A stretch of 64,000 nucleotides of DNA from Nonomuraea pusilla (GCF_900109355.1 NZ_FOBF01000015.1:62001-126000), one strand, 5' to 3'; shown: positions 43,026-51,703, counted from the stretch's first letter. Program-made: numbers and translations. The notes: generated from the letters alone by a model not told the origin.

Positions 43026-45890
43026 ATGCTGGACGACATGCTGGGACGTTCGGTGAGTCCCGTCTTCGTCGGGCGGGAAGAGGAGCTCGCGACCCTCTTC
43101 GAAAGCTTCGACGAGGCCAGGAAGGGCACCGTGACGGCCGTCCTGGTGGGCGGCGAGGCCGGAGTCGGCAAGACCAGGCTCATCCAGCGCTTCGCCGACC
43201 AGGCGGCGGCCCGGGGCGCCCACGTCCTCGCCGGCGGCTGCGTCGAGCTCTCCACCGAGGGCCTCGCGTACGCGCCGTTCACCGCCGCGCTGCGCCAGCT
43301 CGTCAGGGAGAAGGGCCGCTCCCAGGTCGCCGCCCTCCTCCCGGAGGGCGCGGAACGCGACCTCGCCCGCCTGCTGCCCGAGTTCGGCGAGCCCAGCGGC
43401 GACGGCGAGACCGACGCCGGCCGCGCCCGCCTGTTCGAGCAGTTCCTCTCCCTGCTGGAACGCCTGGCCGACGCCCGGCCCACCGTCCTCGTCATCGAGG
43501 ACATCCACTGGGCCGACCGCTCCAGCCGCGACCTCATCGCCTTCCTCAGCCGCAACCTGCAGACTCCGCAGGTGCTGCTCGTCATGACGTACCGCTCCGA
43601 CGACCTGCACCGGCAGCACCCGCTGCGGCCCGTCATCGCCGAGCTGAGCCGCGTCGGCGGCGTCCTCAGGCTCGACCTGCCCCGCCTGTCGCGGGACGAG
43701 GTCGCCCAGCAGATGACCGGCATCCTCGGCCGCGACCCCGGCTACTCCAAGGTCCAGAAGGTCTACGAGCGCAGCGAGGGCATCCCGCTGTTCGTGGAGG
43801 CGCTGCTGGAGAGCGACGACTGCGGCTTCCCCGAGTCGATGCAGGACCTCATACTCAACTCCGTCGCCCGGCTGCCCGAGGACACCCAGCGGGTGCTGCG
43901 CGTCGCCGCCGCCGGAGGCACCCGCGTCAGCCACGCCCTGCTCGCCGCCGTCAGCGGCCTGTCGGACTACGAGCTGGAGGCCGCGCTGCGGCCGGCCATC
44001 GCCGGCAACGTCCTGCAGATCGCCGACAACCGCGCGTACGTCTTCAGGCACTCCCTCATCCGCGAGGCCGTCCACGACGAGCTGCTGCCCGGCGAGTACC
44101 AGCGGCTGCACGCCAGGTACGCCGAGGAGATCTCCAAGGACCGCTCGCTCGTCCCGCCCGGACGCGCCGCCGTCGAGCTGGCCCACCACTGGTACGGCGC
44201 GCGCAACGACCTGTGGGCGCTGGTCGCCGCCTGGGAGGCCGCGCAGAAGTCGTTCATGGCCTTCGCCTACACCGAGGCGGTGCCGCTGCTGGAACGCGTC
44301 CTCATGCTGTGGGACCGGGTGCCGGACGCCGCCGAGCGCATCGGCGCCGACCACACCGCCGTGCTGGAGCGCGCCTCGGAGGCCGCGAGCGCGGGCGGCG
44401 AGCTCGACAAGGGCGTGAAGTTCGTCAAGGCGGCGCTCGCCGAGCTGGACGAGGCCCGCGAGCCCGGCCGGGTGGCGCAGCTCGTCGTCCGCCTGGCCAA
44501 CATCAAGATCTCCAAGGGCCAGATGGGCGCGACGGAGGCGCTGCGCCGCGCCCTGCACCTCGTGCCCGAGCCCGGCCCCGTGCGGGCCGAGGTCGTGACG
44601 CCGCTCAGCCGGCACCTCATGCTGCGCGGCGACATCGACGAGGCCGAACGGCTCATCGCCGAAGGGCTGGAGCTGGCGCGCCGGTTCGGCGACCGCTGCC
44701 TCGAAGGCGACCTGCTCATGAACCTGGCGCTCGGCCACTCCCTCAGGGGCGAGCTGGACAAGGTGATCGCCACGAACGAGCAGGCGCTGCGCATCGGCCG
44801 GGAGGGGGGCTCGGGCCGCATCATCACCCGGGCGATCGGCAACACCATCGACGCCCTCATCGACATGGGCCGCCCCGACGACGCCCTGCGCATGTCCGAG
44901 GACGGCTGGCAGCTGGCCAAGAAGTACGGCAGGCTGCGCGGCAGCGGCCTGTTCATCAAGAACAACTGGGCCGAGGCGCTGGAGTCCATGGGCCGCTGGG
45001 ACGAGGCCATCGAGATCGTCGAGGGCGCGCTCAGCCACGGCCCGTCGCTGCGCACCAAGTTCGCCCTGCTGCGGGTGCGCGCCGACATCGCGCTCGCCAG
45101 GGGCGAGGTGGCGCTCGTCGAGGGCATCCTGTCGGAGATCGGGGTGCTGAAGGACCGCCCCGAGGACTTCGTCCAGGACGTCACCAGCAACGCCCGCCTG
45201 CACATCGGCTGGCACCAGCTGCGCGGCGAGCCCGACGCCGCCCTCGCCGTCGCCGAGCGGGTGCTCGCGCGGCCGTCGCAGTCGAGCAAGGCGATGCTGG
45301 GCTGGCGGCTGCTCGCGCTGCTGCGCAACGTGTGCGACGCGGCCGAGGCGAGCGAGCCGGAACGGGCGCGGGCGGTGCGCGAGCAGGCGGCGGCGCTGGC
45401 GGCCGACCTGTCCGTCATCGGGCCGGTGGCCGAGGCGTACCGGCTGTCGTACTCGGGGGACTTCGACGCCGCCGCCGCGAGCTGGGAACGGCTCAAGCGC
45501 CCCCACAACCAGGCCAAGGCGCTGCTGCGGGCCGCCGTCGTCGCCGCGCGCTCCGGAGACCGCGAGGGGGCCGCCACGCGGCTGACGGCGGCGCTGCCGC
45601 TCGCCACCGCGCTGCGCGCCACGCCGCTCATCGAGGAGATCGAGGCGCTGTCGCGACGGGTGGGCGGCGCCCACCACCAGCAGGAGCCGCAGGAACTGCT
45701 GACGCCGCGCGAGCTGGAGGTGCTGCGGCTCGTCACGCTCGGGCGGACCAACAGGGACATCGCCGCCGAGCTGTTCATCTCGGCCAAGACGGTGAGCGTG
45801 CACGTCTCCAACATCCTGGCCAAGCTGGGGGTGACCAGCCGGGGCGAGGCGGCCGCCGCCGCACACCGGCTGTCGCTGCTCTCGCACTGA
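43026..45890 (+). CDS. LuxR-family regulator with AAA ATPase and helical repeat domains (LAL-type)
   Basis: A 954-residue protein. Walker A is VGGEAGVGKT (41-50), Walker B is LVIEDIHWADRS, and the C-terminus carries a LuxR-type HTH (LTPRELEVLRLVTLGRTNRD to residue 950). The middle 500 residues are alpha-helical repeats similar to TPRs. This is the large ATP-binding LuxR (LAL) architecture, often a pathway-specific activator in actinobacteria, but no cluster adjoins. AGAGG at 43015-43019 is 6 bases before ATG 43026. The ligand and target genes are unknown. Confidence 0.93.
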   Translation: MLDDMLGRSVSPVFVGREEELATLFESFDEARKGTVTAVLVGGEAGVGKTRLIQRFADQAAARGAHVLAGGCVELSTEGLAYAPFTAALRQLVREKGRSQVAALLPEGAERDLARLLPEFGEPSGDGETDAGRARLFEQFLSLLERLADARPTVLVIEDIHWADRSSRDLIAFLSRNLQTPQVLLVMTYRSDDLHRQHPLRPVIAELSRVGGVLRLDLPRLSRDEVAQQMTGILGRDPGYSKVQKVYERSEGIPLFVEALLESDDCGFPESMQDLILNSVARLPEDTQRVLRVAAAGGTRVSHALLAAVSGLSDYELEAALRPAIAGNVLQIADNRAYVFRHSLIREAVHDELLPGEYQRLHARYAEEISKDRSLVPPGRAAVELAHHWYGARNDLWALVAAWEAAQKSFMAFAYTEAVPLLERVLMLWDRVPDAAERIGADHTAVLERASEAASAGGELDKGVKFVKAALAELDEAREPGRVAQLVVRLANIKISKGQMGATEALRRALHLVPEPGPVRAEVVTPLSRHLMLRGDIDEAERLIAEGLELARRFGDRCLEGDLLMNLALGHSLRGELDKVIATNEQALRIGREGGSGRIITRAIGNTIDALIDMGRPDDALRMSEDGWQLAKKYGRLRGSGLFIKNNWAEALESMGRWDEAIEIVEGALSHGPSLRTKFALLRVRADIALARGEVALVEGILSEIGVLKDRPEDFVQDVTSNARLHIGWHQLRGEPDAALAVAERVLARPSQSSKAMLGWRLLALLRNVCDAAEASEPERARAVREQAAALAADLSVIGPVAEAYRLSYSGDFDAAAASWERLKRPHNQAKALLRAAVVAARSGDREGAATRLTAALPLATALRATPLIEEIEALSRRVGGAHHQQEPQELLTPRELEVLRLVTLGRTNRDIAAELFISAKTVSVHVSNILAKLGVTSRGEAAAAAHRLSLLSH

Positions 45891-45945
45891 CCGCCCCCCG
45901 GCACCGCCCGTCAGAACGCCGGACCGCCTGGCCGCCACCGGCCGG

Positions 45946-46518
45946 TCAGGACGCCAGGACCGCCTCGGCCAGCAGCGCCACGCCGAAGACCGCGAACGCG
46001 GCCGCCGCGCCGTAGCGGATGACCTTCTCCGGCAGGTGCCTGCCCAGCATGCGGCCCACCACGATCGCCAGGGCGTCCGCGGCCACCATGCCGACCGTCG
46101 AGCCGATCCACGTCCCGAACCAGCCGTGCTGGGTGGCCAGCGTGATCGTGGCCAGCATCGTCTTGTCGCCCAGCTCGCTCAGGAAGAACGCGACGGTCAC
46201 CGCGATGATCGCGTTCCTGGTGGTCCGCTGCGCCTTCAGCGACTCCTCCTCGGAGAGCTCGTCACCGCGCAGCGTCCACAGGGCGAACCCGAGGAACGCC
46301 AGACCGGCCACCGCCGCGATCACCTTCGTCGGCAGGGCGTCGCCGATCAGCCCGCCCACCGCCACGCTGCCCAGGTGCACGGCGGTCGTGGCGATCGTGA
46401 TGCCCGCCAGCACCGGCCACATCTTGAAACGGGTCGCGAACGTCATCGCCATGAGCTGGCTCTTGTCACCCAGCTCGGCCAGGAAAATGACACCGAGACT
46501 GATCCAGAACGCTTCCAA
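45946..46518 (-). CDS. TMEM165/GDT1 (UPF0016) family manganese exporter
   Basis: A 190-residue membrane protein with six helices in two repeats. Each repeat has the family motif, FLAELGDKSQLMAM and FLSELGDKTMLATI, with the acidic residues that bind metal. Bacterial and eukaryotic members export Mn2+ (or Ca2+) from the cytosol. The start is taken as TTG 46518, since AGAGG is upstream and MEAFWISLGVIFLAE is the usual family start. It is preceded by a manganese-riboswitch-like leader, which supports the export role. Confidence 0.9.
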   Translation of the reverse strand: MEAFWISLGVIFLAELGDKSQLMAMTFATRFKMWPVLAGITIATTAVHLGSVAVGGLIGDALPTKVIAAVAGLAFLGFALWTLRGDELSEEESLKAQRTTRNAIIAVTVAFFLSELGDKTMLATITLATQHGWFGTWIGSTVGMVAADALAIVVGRMLGRHLPEKVIRYGAAAAFAVFGVALLAEAVLAS

Positions 46519-46576
46519 CGGTCCTCTTCCGCGCGCCGGACCGTGAGCGAGCACCCGGGGAGTGAGGCGGGCACGG

Positions 46577-46619
46577 CTTCGGCCCGGCAGCGACTTGTCG
46601 CATGACTGCCAGGCCGAAG
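46577..46619 (-). terminator. Riboswitch expression-platform hairpin
   Basis: On the minus strand CTTCGGCCTGGCAG (46619-46606) pairs with CTGCCGGGCCGAAG (46590-46577) over 14 positions, with one G-U, around a 15-base loop. It overlaps the 3' strand of aptamer helix P1, so the aptamer and this hairpin exclude each other. There is no T-run after it, so it could act by transcription termination or by translation control. Confidence 0.6.
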
Positions 46620-46706
46620 GTCTCGTCCGCCCTCGCGGGCCCGCGTGACCGGGCGCGAAGCCGCGCCAGCATGTCGATCACGCGATTAGGGACTACTCCC
46701 CTTCGG
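46614..46706 (-). promoter_or_regulatory. yybP-ykoY-type manganese riboswitch
   Basis: On the minus strand the leader reads CCGAAGGGGAGTAG at the 5' end (46706-46693) and ends ACGAGACCTTCGG (46626-46614). GGGGAGTAG and GAGACCTT are the two conserved segments of the yybP-ykoY class; CCGAAGG and CCTTCGG pair perfectly as P1. Internal GGCGCGGCTTCGCGCC forms the variable helix. The class senses Mn2+ and switches on Mn exporters, fitting the TMEM165-type gene that follows. Confidence 0.85.
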
Positions 46707-46725
46707 GTGTTTCCGACACACTCTA

Positions 46726-46745
46726 ACAGCCGCGAACGGCTGTTC
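46726..46745 (-). terminator. murB terminator
   Basis: AACAGCCG and CGGCTGTT pair perfectly around a TTCG tetraloop (read on the minus strand), 13 bp after the murB stop at 46759. It separates murB from the riboswitch leader downstream. The A/T-rich stem ends fit a rho-independent terminator. Confidence 0.75.
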
Positions 46746-46758
46746 CATTCCCCCGCCG

Positions 46759-47796
46759 CTACCCCTCCAGGGCGCAGCCCACCATGACCGGCTCGTTCAC
46801 CAGCGTCACGCCGAACTTCTCGCGCACCCCGTCGCGCACCTCCCTGGCCAGCGCCAGCAGGTCGGCCGTGGAGGCGGCGCCGCCCGGGTTGGTGAGGGCC
46901 AGCGTGTGCTTGGTGGAGATGCGCACCGGGCCGCGCTCGTAGCCCTTGGGGAAGCCCGCCTGCTCGATCAGCCACGCCGCGGGGACCTTGACCCGCCCGC
47001 CCGGCATGTCCCAGCGCGGGTGGCCGGGGGCGCGCACCGCCAGCGCCTCCGCCTCCTCGGCGCTGATCACGGGGTTGGTGAAGAACGACCCGGCGCTGCG
47101 GGTGTCGGGGTCGGCCGCGTCGAGCACCATGCCCTTGCCGCGCCGCAGCTCCAGCACGGCCTGCCTGGCCAGGGCGAGCGGCACCCGGTCGCCCTGCGAA
47201 ACGCCCAGCCGCCCCGCCAGCTCCTTGTACGCCACCGGCCCCGACAGCGCGGAGACGTCCAGCGCGTACGTCACCGACAGCACGACGTGCCGCCCGGGGT
47301 CGCGCTTGAACGCGCTGTCGCGGTAGGCGAAACCGCACTGCCGCGCCTCCAGGTCGGCCACCTGCCGCGTACGCCGGTCGTAGACGCGCACGCACCTGAC
47401 CGTCTGCGCCACCTCCTGCCCGTACGCCCCCACGTTCTGGATGGGCGTCGACCCGACCAGGCCGGGCACGCCCGACATGCATTCGAGGCCCGACCAGCCC
47501 TCGGTCACCGCCCGCGTCACCAGGACGTCCCAGTCCTCCCCCGCCTCGGCGGTGACCAGCGCCTGGTCGCCGTCGCGCGACACCGACACGCCCTCGGTGG
47601 CGACCCTGACCACCAGCCCGTCGAACCCCGCGTCGGACACCACGAGGTTGCTGCCGCCGCCCAGCACCAGGACGGGGACGCCCTCGGCGTCGGCCCGCGC
47701 CACGAGGGCCACGAGCTCCTCCGACGTGGTGGCCTCGGCGAAGTCGCGGGCGGGACCGCCCAGGCCGAGCGTGGTGTACGGGGCGAGCATCTGCAT
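46759..47796 (-). CDS. murB: UDP-N-acetylenolpyruvoylglucosamine reductase
   Basis: A 345-residue FAD enzyme that reduces UDP-GlcNAc-enolpyruvate to UDP-MurNAc with NADPH in peptidoglycan synthesis. The FAD motif VLGGGSNLVV is near residue 45, GSTPIQNVGAYGQEV follows, and the catalytic serine is in AGSFFTNPV. The C-terminal NEPVMVG holds the conserved glutamate. It is a type I MurB. ATG 47796 is taken, with ATG 47790 and GTG 47802 in frame; no strong ribosome site is seen. Neighbour hadAB and rpmG form the usual actinobacterial order. Confidence 0.95.
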   Translation of the reverse strand: MQMLAPYTTLGLGGPARDFAEATTSEELVALVARADAEGVPVLVLGGGSNLVVSDAGFDGLVVRVATEGVSVSRDGDQALVTAEAGEDWDVLVTRAVTEGWSGLECMSGVPGLVGSTPIQNVGAYGQEVAQTVRCVRVYDRRTRQVADLEARQCGFAYRDSAFKRDPGRHVVLSVTYALDVSALSGPVAYKELAGRLGVSQGDRVPLALARQAVLELRRGKGMVLDAADPDTRSAGSFFTNPVISAEEAEALAVRAPGHPRWDMPGGRVKVPAAWLIEQAGFPKGYERGPVRISTKHTLALTNPGGAASTADLLALAREVRDGVREKFGVTLVNEPVMVGCALEG

Positions 47797-47807
47797 GGGC
47801 ACCAAGC

Positions 47808-48917
47808 TTAGGAGGCGCGCAGCAGCCTCAGCACCCCGTCGTAGTTCCTGCGGCCCTCCCGTTCCCGGTAACCGGCCGCGACCTCGTGCGGGCGGATCTC
47901 CCGCACCGGCAGCGGACCCACCGGCACGACCAGCTCGCCGTGCAGCCCCAGCGACAGCTCCAGGTCGGCGTTGCGCCCGTAGTTGGCGTCCTCGGGCACG
48001 GCGCCGATCGCCGCCGACCTGCGCACCGCCATCAGATCGCCGAGCAGCGCCCGTACCCGCCCCGGACCGGCCTCGCGCCAGGCCGCCTCGCCCTCCGGCT
48101 CCACGCCCCGCCACCCGGCCGCCACCGCGCCCTCCACGACGGCGGCGACCAGCGGCGTCAGCGCGTCGCCCACCAGCTCCAGCGACGTCTCCATCAGCAC
48201 GTGCACCTCGGAGGAGTCGAGCCGCAGCAGCTTGGCGCGGCTCTCGCCCCACGTCGCCGTCCCGCCCCGCCAGTGCGGCGGCTCGGCGACGTGCCAGACG
48301 GCCAGCCTGTCGGGGTACGCGGCGGCCAGCTCGCGCAGCACGCCGCCGGCGCCGTCCACGTCGCCCAGGTCGAAGGCGAGGACCCTGGCCTCGGTGTGCT
48401 CGATCAGCGAGCGGACGCACCGGTCGACGTCCTGCGGCCAGCCGTCCGCGAGCAGGCCCACGCCGACCGTGACGTCCCTCGTCTCCACGCGCTGCCGCTC
48501 GGTGTTGACGCCGGCGTCGTCCAGGCGGTTCGTGGCCAGCGTGCCGTCCCACACGCGCTGGGCGTGCAGGAGGTCGTCGTCGGGGACGCCGTGCTGCCCC
48601 GGGTCGCCGGAGAAGCCCATCTCGGCGGCCGGGTTGCCGCGCGCGCCCGCGCCGCGCGGCGGGGCGCCGACCGGCTTGGCGCCCGCCGTGCCCACGCCCG
48701 TGCCCACACCGGCCGCCGCTCCTTCTGCCGGGCCTGTGCCTCCTGCTGTGCCTCCTGCTGGGCCTCCCGTGGTGTCGCGCCCGGTTCCGACCGTGCCCGC
48801 GACCTTCTCCGGACGCGCGGGACGCAGGTGGGGGGACGGCCGTTCTTCCGCCACGGCCGAGACGGGGATCGAGCGGACGGTGGGCCAGACCGTGTCATGT
48901 CGCTCAGCTTCAGTCAT
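47808..48917 (-). CDS. Protein of unknown function, glycosyltransferase-2-like, with Gly/Ala/Thr-rich insert
   Basis: A 369-residue protein. Residues 130-330 resemble a glycosyltransferase family 2-type domain (VTVGVGLLADGWPQDVDRCVRSL and YGRNADLELSLGLHG) next to murB, as in other actinobacteria. Residues 38-90 are a low-complexity Gly/Ala/Thr stretch encoded by GGC/ACC-type repeats. No signal peptide. The DxD motif of true transferases is not clear, so catalytic activity is unproven. It precedes murB on the same strand by 11 bp and may share its transcript. Confidence 0.65.
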   Translation of the reverse strand: MTEAERHDTVWPTVRSIPVSAVAEERPSPHLRPARPEKVAGTVGTGRDTTGGPAGGTAGGTGPAEGAAAGVGTGVGTAGAKPVGAPPRGAGARGNPAAEMGFSGDPGQHGVPDDDLLHAQRVWDGTLATNRLDDAGVNTERQRVETRDVTVGVGLLADGWPQDVDRCVRSLIEHTEARVLAFDLGDVDGAGGVLRELAAAYPDRLAVWHVAEPPHWRGGTATWGESRAKLLRLDSSEVHVLMETSLELVGDALTPLVAAVVEGAVAAGWRGVEPEGEAAWREAGPGRVRALLGDLMAVRRSAAIGAVPEDANYGRNADLELSLGLHGELVVPVGPLPVREIRPHEVAAGYREREGRRNYDGVLRLLRAS

Positions 48918-48968
48918 AGGGACACGGGTACCCGGGAGCGACGCCCCTTATCATCCCTGGCCCGGCCG

Positions 48969-49397
48969 TCAGGCCAGCCGGACCACCGCGCGGGCCTTGG
49001 ACAGCACCCGGGCGTCGCCCGACGTCGCCGTCAGCCCGACCACCACCCGGTTGTCCTCCAGCTTCTCCTCCACCACGCCGCCGACCCTGATCGTCGCACC
49101 CTGGTCGTCGTCCGGCACCACCACCATCGACGAGAACCGCACCCCGAAGTCCACCACGGCCCCCGGGTCGCCCGCCCAGTCGGTGACGAACCTGCCGGCC
49201 TGCGCCATCGTGTACATGCCGTGCGCGATCACGTCAGGCAGCCCGACCATCCTGGCGAAGCGCTCGTTCCAGTGGATCTGGTTGAAGTCGCCCGACGCGC
49301 CGGCGTACATCACCAGGTTGAGCCTGCGGACGACGTAGTCGACGGCCGGGATCTCCTGCCCGACCTCCACCTCGTCGTACTTCACCGTGGCCGCCAT
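48969..49397 (-). CDS. hadB: (3R)-hydroxyacyl-ACP dehydratase subunit HadB-like (MaoC domain)
   Basis: A 142-residue hot-dog protein. The hydratase catalytic motif is GASGDFNQIHWNERFAR, with the Asp and His that carry out dehydration, then GLPDVIAHGMYTMA. In Mycobacterium HadB pairs with HadA in FAS-II; in non-mycolate actinobacteria the role is still a fatty-acid or polyketide dehydratase step. It starts one base after the hadA stop and is followed by the GT2-like gene. Confidence 0.88.
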   Translation of the reverse strand: MAATVKYDEVEVGQEIPAVDYVVRRLNLVMYAGASGDFNQIHWNERFARMVGLPDVIAHGMYTMAQAGRFVTDWAGDPGAVVDFGVRFSSMVVVPDDDQGATIRVGGVVEEKLEDNRVVVGLTATSGDARVLSKARAVVRLA

Positions 49398-49398
49398 C

Positions 49399-49848
49399 TC
49401 AGGCCGCCCCTCCGCGCTCGACGATCGTGTTGTAGGTGGTGCAGACGGGCTCGCCCGCCACCGTCGTGACGTCGCTGCGCACGGTCAGCAGCTCGTTCCT
49501 GCCCGCGCTGCGGATGTCGGTGATCGTGGCCGTGGTCACCAGCTCGTCGCCGGCGTGGACGGGGCGCACGTACTCGAAGCGCTGCTCGCCGTGGACCACC
49601 ATGGCGAGGTTCAGGCCCAGGCCGGGGTCCATGAGAGCCTCGCCGCCGCTCTGCAGGCTGAAGACGATCGGGAACGTCGGCGGGGCGACGACGTCGGGGT
49701 GACCGGCCGCGCGGGCGGCCTCCCTGTCGCGGTAGATCGGGTTGGCGTCGCCGATCGCGGCCGCGAACTCCCTGATCTTCACCCTGCTGACCTCGTACGG
49801 GGCGCTGGGCGGGAAGCTCCTGCCCACGAAGTCACGGTTCAAGGCCAT
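49399..49848 (-). CDS. hadA: (3R)-hydroxyacyl-ACP dehydratase subunit HadA-like
   Basis: A 149-residue hot-dog protein of the MaoC/FAS1-dehydratase type. VGRSFPPSAPYEVSRVKIREFAAAIGD and AAPTFPI-like PPTFPIVFSL match HadA, the stabilising subunit that lacks the catalytic Asp-His pair. It forms a heterodimer with the adjacent HadB. ATG 49848 has GGGAGC upstream. It lies downstream of rpmG on the same strand across a 304-bp gap. Confidence 0.88.
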   Translation of the reverse strand: MALNRDFVGRSFPPSAPYEVSRVKIREFAAAIGDANPIYRDREAARAAGHPDVVAPPTFPIVFSLQSGGEALMDPGLGLNLAMVVHGEQRFEYVRPVHAGDELVTTATITDIRSAGRNELLTVRSDVTTVAGEPVCTTYNTIVERGGAA

Positions 49849-50152
49849 CGCTGCTCCCTCGCATGTCACCACCGGGCGCCGGTTGAGCCAGACGGTAACA
49901 GAACAACGTTCGGCTGTCGCCGGTGATGGCCGGCTTTTTGCCCCACCCAGCCGAGAGCAAGCCCACCCACACGAACAACCGCCGCCCACAGGGGCGGACG
50001 CCGGACCGCCCCACCCCGCCAGGCGCCCGACACCGGACGCCGGACATGACGAACGGCGCCCGCGGAACGCGGACGCCGGGGGGGTCAGACACGACGAACC
50101 GGCGCCCCTAGACGTGGACGCCGGTTGTGCGGTGCGGAGTGCTGCCCGGAGA
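49849..50152. other. Intergenic region between rpmG and hadA
   Basis: About 300 bp with no convincing gene. The part nearest hadA is ordinary promoter-type DNA; the part nearest rpmG is a run of GACGCCGG- and GGCGCC-rich repeats (about 50010-50126), including the inverted repeat annotated as a terminator. Short frames here are noise. Confidence 0.6.
50097..50126 (-). terminator. Probable rpmG terminator
   Basis: AACCGGCG (50097-50104) and CGCCGGTT (50119-50126) pair perfectly with a 14-base loop, 27 bp after the rpmG stop. No T-run is present on the minus strand. Confidence 0.5.
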
Positions 50153-50317
50153 CTAGCGGGTCTCGCGGTGCGCGCGGTGGCAGCGGCAGTTGGGGCAGTA
50201 CTTCTTCAGCTCAAGCCGATCCGGGTCGTTGCGCCGGTTCTTCCGCGTGATGTAGTTGCGGTGCTTGCACTCCTGGCAGGCCAGCGTGATCTTCGGCCTA
50301 ACGTCGGTGGCAGCCAC
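50153..50317 (-). CDS. rpmG: 50S ribosomal protein L33, zinc-ribbon form
   Basis: A 54-residue ribosomal protein. GTG 50317 gives VAATDVRPKITLACQECKHR, with AAAGG ten bases upstream. The two CxxC pairs (ACQECK and YCPNCR) bind zinc, so this is the Zn-containing (C+) paralogue, not the zinc-free replacement. It follows tRNA-Met by 71 bp and precedes hadA, the arrangement seen in other actinobacteria. Confidence 0.95.
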   Translation of the reverse strand: MAATDVRPKITLACQECKHRNYITRKNRRNDPDRLELKKYCPNCRCHRAHRETR

Positions 50318-50388
50318 TTGGGAGTGCCTTTCTACGTTCGGGACATGGACACGCCCATACCCAGGTCGGCCGACCTGGGATTGGGCAG

Positions 50389-50462
50389 TAGCGGAGGCCG
50401 GACTTGAACCGGCGACACAACGATTATGAGCCGTTTGCTCTGCCAGACTGAGCTACTCCGCC
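50389..50462 (-). tRNA. tRNA-Met (CAT)
   Basis: A 74-nt cloverleaf on the minus strand, acceptor GGCGGAG pairing with CTCCGCT (one G-U), D-arm TAGCTCAG, anticodon loop CTCATAA, T-arm GCCGGTTCAAGTCCGGC, discriminator A. CCA is not encoded. It appears to be the elongator type, as the first base pair is G-U rather than the unpaired initiator 1-72. Confidence 0.93.
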
Positions 50463-50489
50463 TTGGGCCGGAAACAACCGGCCCCGTAG

Positions 50490-50520
50490 AGGATACCCGA
50501 CCTCGGGAGCACATTCGTAA
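50490..50520 (-). promoter_or_regulatory. Candidate promoter of tRNA-Met/rpmG
   Basis: On the minus strand TATCCT (50495-50490) has TTACGA (50520-50515) 19 bases upstream. A hairpin GGGCCGG-AAACAA-CCGGCCC at 50465-50484 lies between the promoter and the mature tRNA 5' end and would be removed by processing. Confidence 0.4.
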
Positions 50521-50647
50521 CTCGCCTGATCGGCCAGGTGCACACAGTATGCCTCAGAAACCCCCGGCGAACGAAATCAATTGATCCGCCCGAGGAAGCA
50601 TGGGTGCTCACGGCAGGGTACCAACGGATCGCCGGCCCGTCCGCCGA

Positions 50648-51289
50648 TCAGCTCCCGGCCGGACGCCCCGGCACCAGGACGTACGCGAGCGTGACGGCGA
50701 CCTGCACCACGACGGCGGCCAGCAGCGCGACGGCGGGACCCGCGCGCAGGGTGAGCAGCGCACCTGTCGCCGCACCCGCCAGCAGGAGGACGACGGCGCC
50801 GAGCCGCCGGCCCGCGCCGCCGCCCGCCGCGACGGACAGGTTCGCGCCGAGCCAGGCGAGCGTGCTCGTGATGACCGTGGTCGTGATGTCGGACACCCCG
50901 CCCAGCCTGACGCTCGCCGTCCGCATGCCCATCGCCAGCCCGAGGACGGCCACGGCCGGGTACGGCGTCCCTCCCTCCCGGGCGGCGACGGCGGCGGCCG
51001 CGGCCAGCAGCGCCGACTCCGCCGCCAGCGTGACGCCCCTGCGCGGACGGGGCCGGCCGTGCAGCCACCCGGCGGCCACCGTGCCGAGCGTGAAGGCGGC
51101 GAGCGCGACGAGGCAGCCCGCCGTCGTGAAGTCGGCCGCGCCGCCGAGCGCGAGACCCAGGATGACGACGTTGCCCGTCATGTTCACGACGAAGACGTGC
51201 CCGAGCCCCAGGTAGGCGGTGGCGTCGACCATGCCGCTGACGACGGTGAGCCCGAGGAGGAGCAGCGTCTGCCGAGACCGCCCGCGCAC
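50648..51289 (-). CDS. DUF1275 (YoaK) family membrane protein
   Basis: A 213-residue membrane protein with about six helices. The first helix is LLLLGLTVVSGMVDATAYLGLGHVFVVNMTGN, in which SGxxDAxxxLxxGxVFVxNxTGN is the YoaK signature, and AMGMRTASVRLGGVSDITTTVIT matches the later conserved helix. The function is unknown. GTG 51289 is chosen because AAGGGGGG lies 9 bases upstream; GTG 51319 is possible. It is divergent from the sigma-like fragment and starts the block between the two tRNAs. Confidence 0.82.
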   Translation of the reverse strand: MRGRSRQTLLLLGLTVVSGMVDATAYLGLGHVFVVNMTGNVVILGLALGGAADFTTAGCLVALAAFTLGTVAAGWLHGRPRPRRGVTLAAESALLAAAAAVAAREGGTPYPAVAVLGLAMGMRTASVRLGGVSDITTTVITSTLAWLGANLSVAAGGGAGRRLGAVVLLLAGAATGALLTLRAGPAVALLAAVVVQVAVTLAYVLVPGRPAGS

Positions 51290-51424
51290 CGGCGCCCACC
51301 CCCCTTCCCCGTGCGTCACGCTACAGCGGGCGACCTGTTTCCCCAGGCAGGCGACCCGCTGCAACGCCTCGGCCGCCGCCGGACACTGACCTGGGTGTCC
51401 GGCGCCGTCCGCCAAGGAGACCCT

Positions 51425-51703
51425 GTGACACACCGAGATCGCTTCGAAGCGGTCTATGACGCCTGCCACCCGGCGATACACCAGTACGCCGTCCGCCGCC
51501 TGCTGTGGAGCCACCCCGGCGGCGGCTTCTCCGACGAGCGCGTCCCGGCGAGGCGGATCGAGGGCGACTGGCTCGTCGGCGGAACGCGGGCCCGCAGCTC
51601 CGACACGGTCGACCTCTACGTCGTCCCCGGTCCCGGCGCGGGGCCGGCCCCCGACCCGAAGACGATCAGCGAGCCCCGCTGGTACGACGACGTCACCGGA
51701 TGA
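51425..51703 (+). CDS. Short protein with a sigma-70 region 2-like N-terminus
   Basis: A 92-residue protein starting at GTG 51425 with AAGGAG well placed. The first 25 residues (RDRFEAVYDACHPAIHQYAVRRL) closely resemble the region 2.1 start of ECF sigma factors. The rest does not follow the sigma fold: no region 2.4 or 4 is present and the C-terminus is Pro/Gly-rich (VVPGPGAGPAPDPKTI). It may be a decayed or fused sigma gene, or a short regulatory protein. Function unknown. Confidence 0.55.
   Translation: MTHRDRFEAVYDACHPAIHQYAVRRLLWSHPGGGFSDERVPARRIEGDWLVGGTRARSSDTVDLYVVPGPGAGPAPDPKTISEPRWYDDVTG

Noticed and set aside
42810..45938. A 1042-residue minus-strand frame opposite the LuxR-ATPase
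   Set aside because: No motifs or ribosome site; the plus strand has Walker and HTH motifs in the right order.
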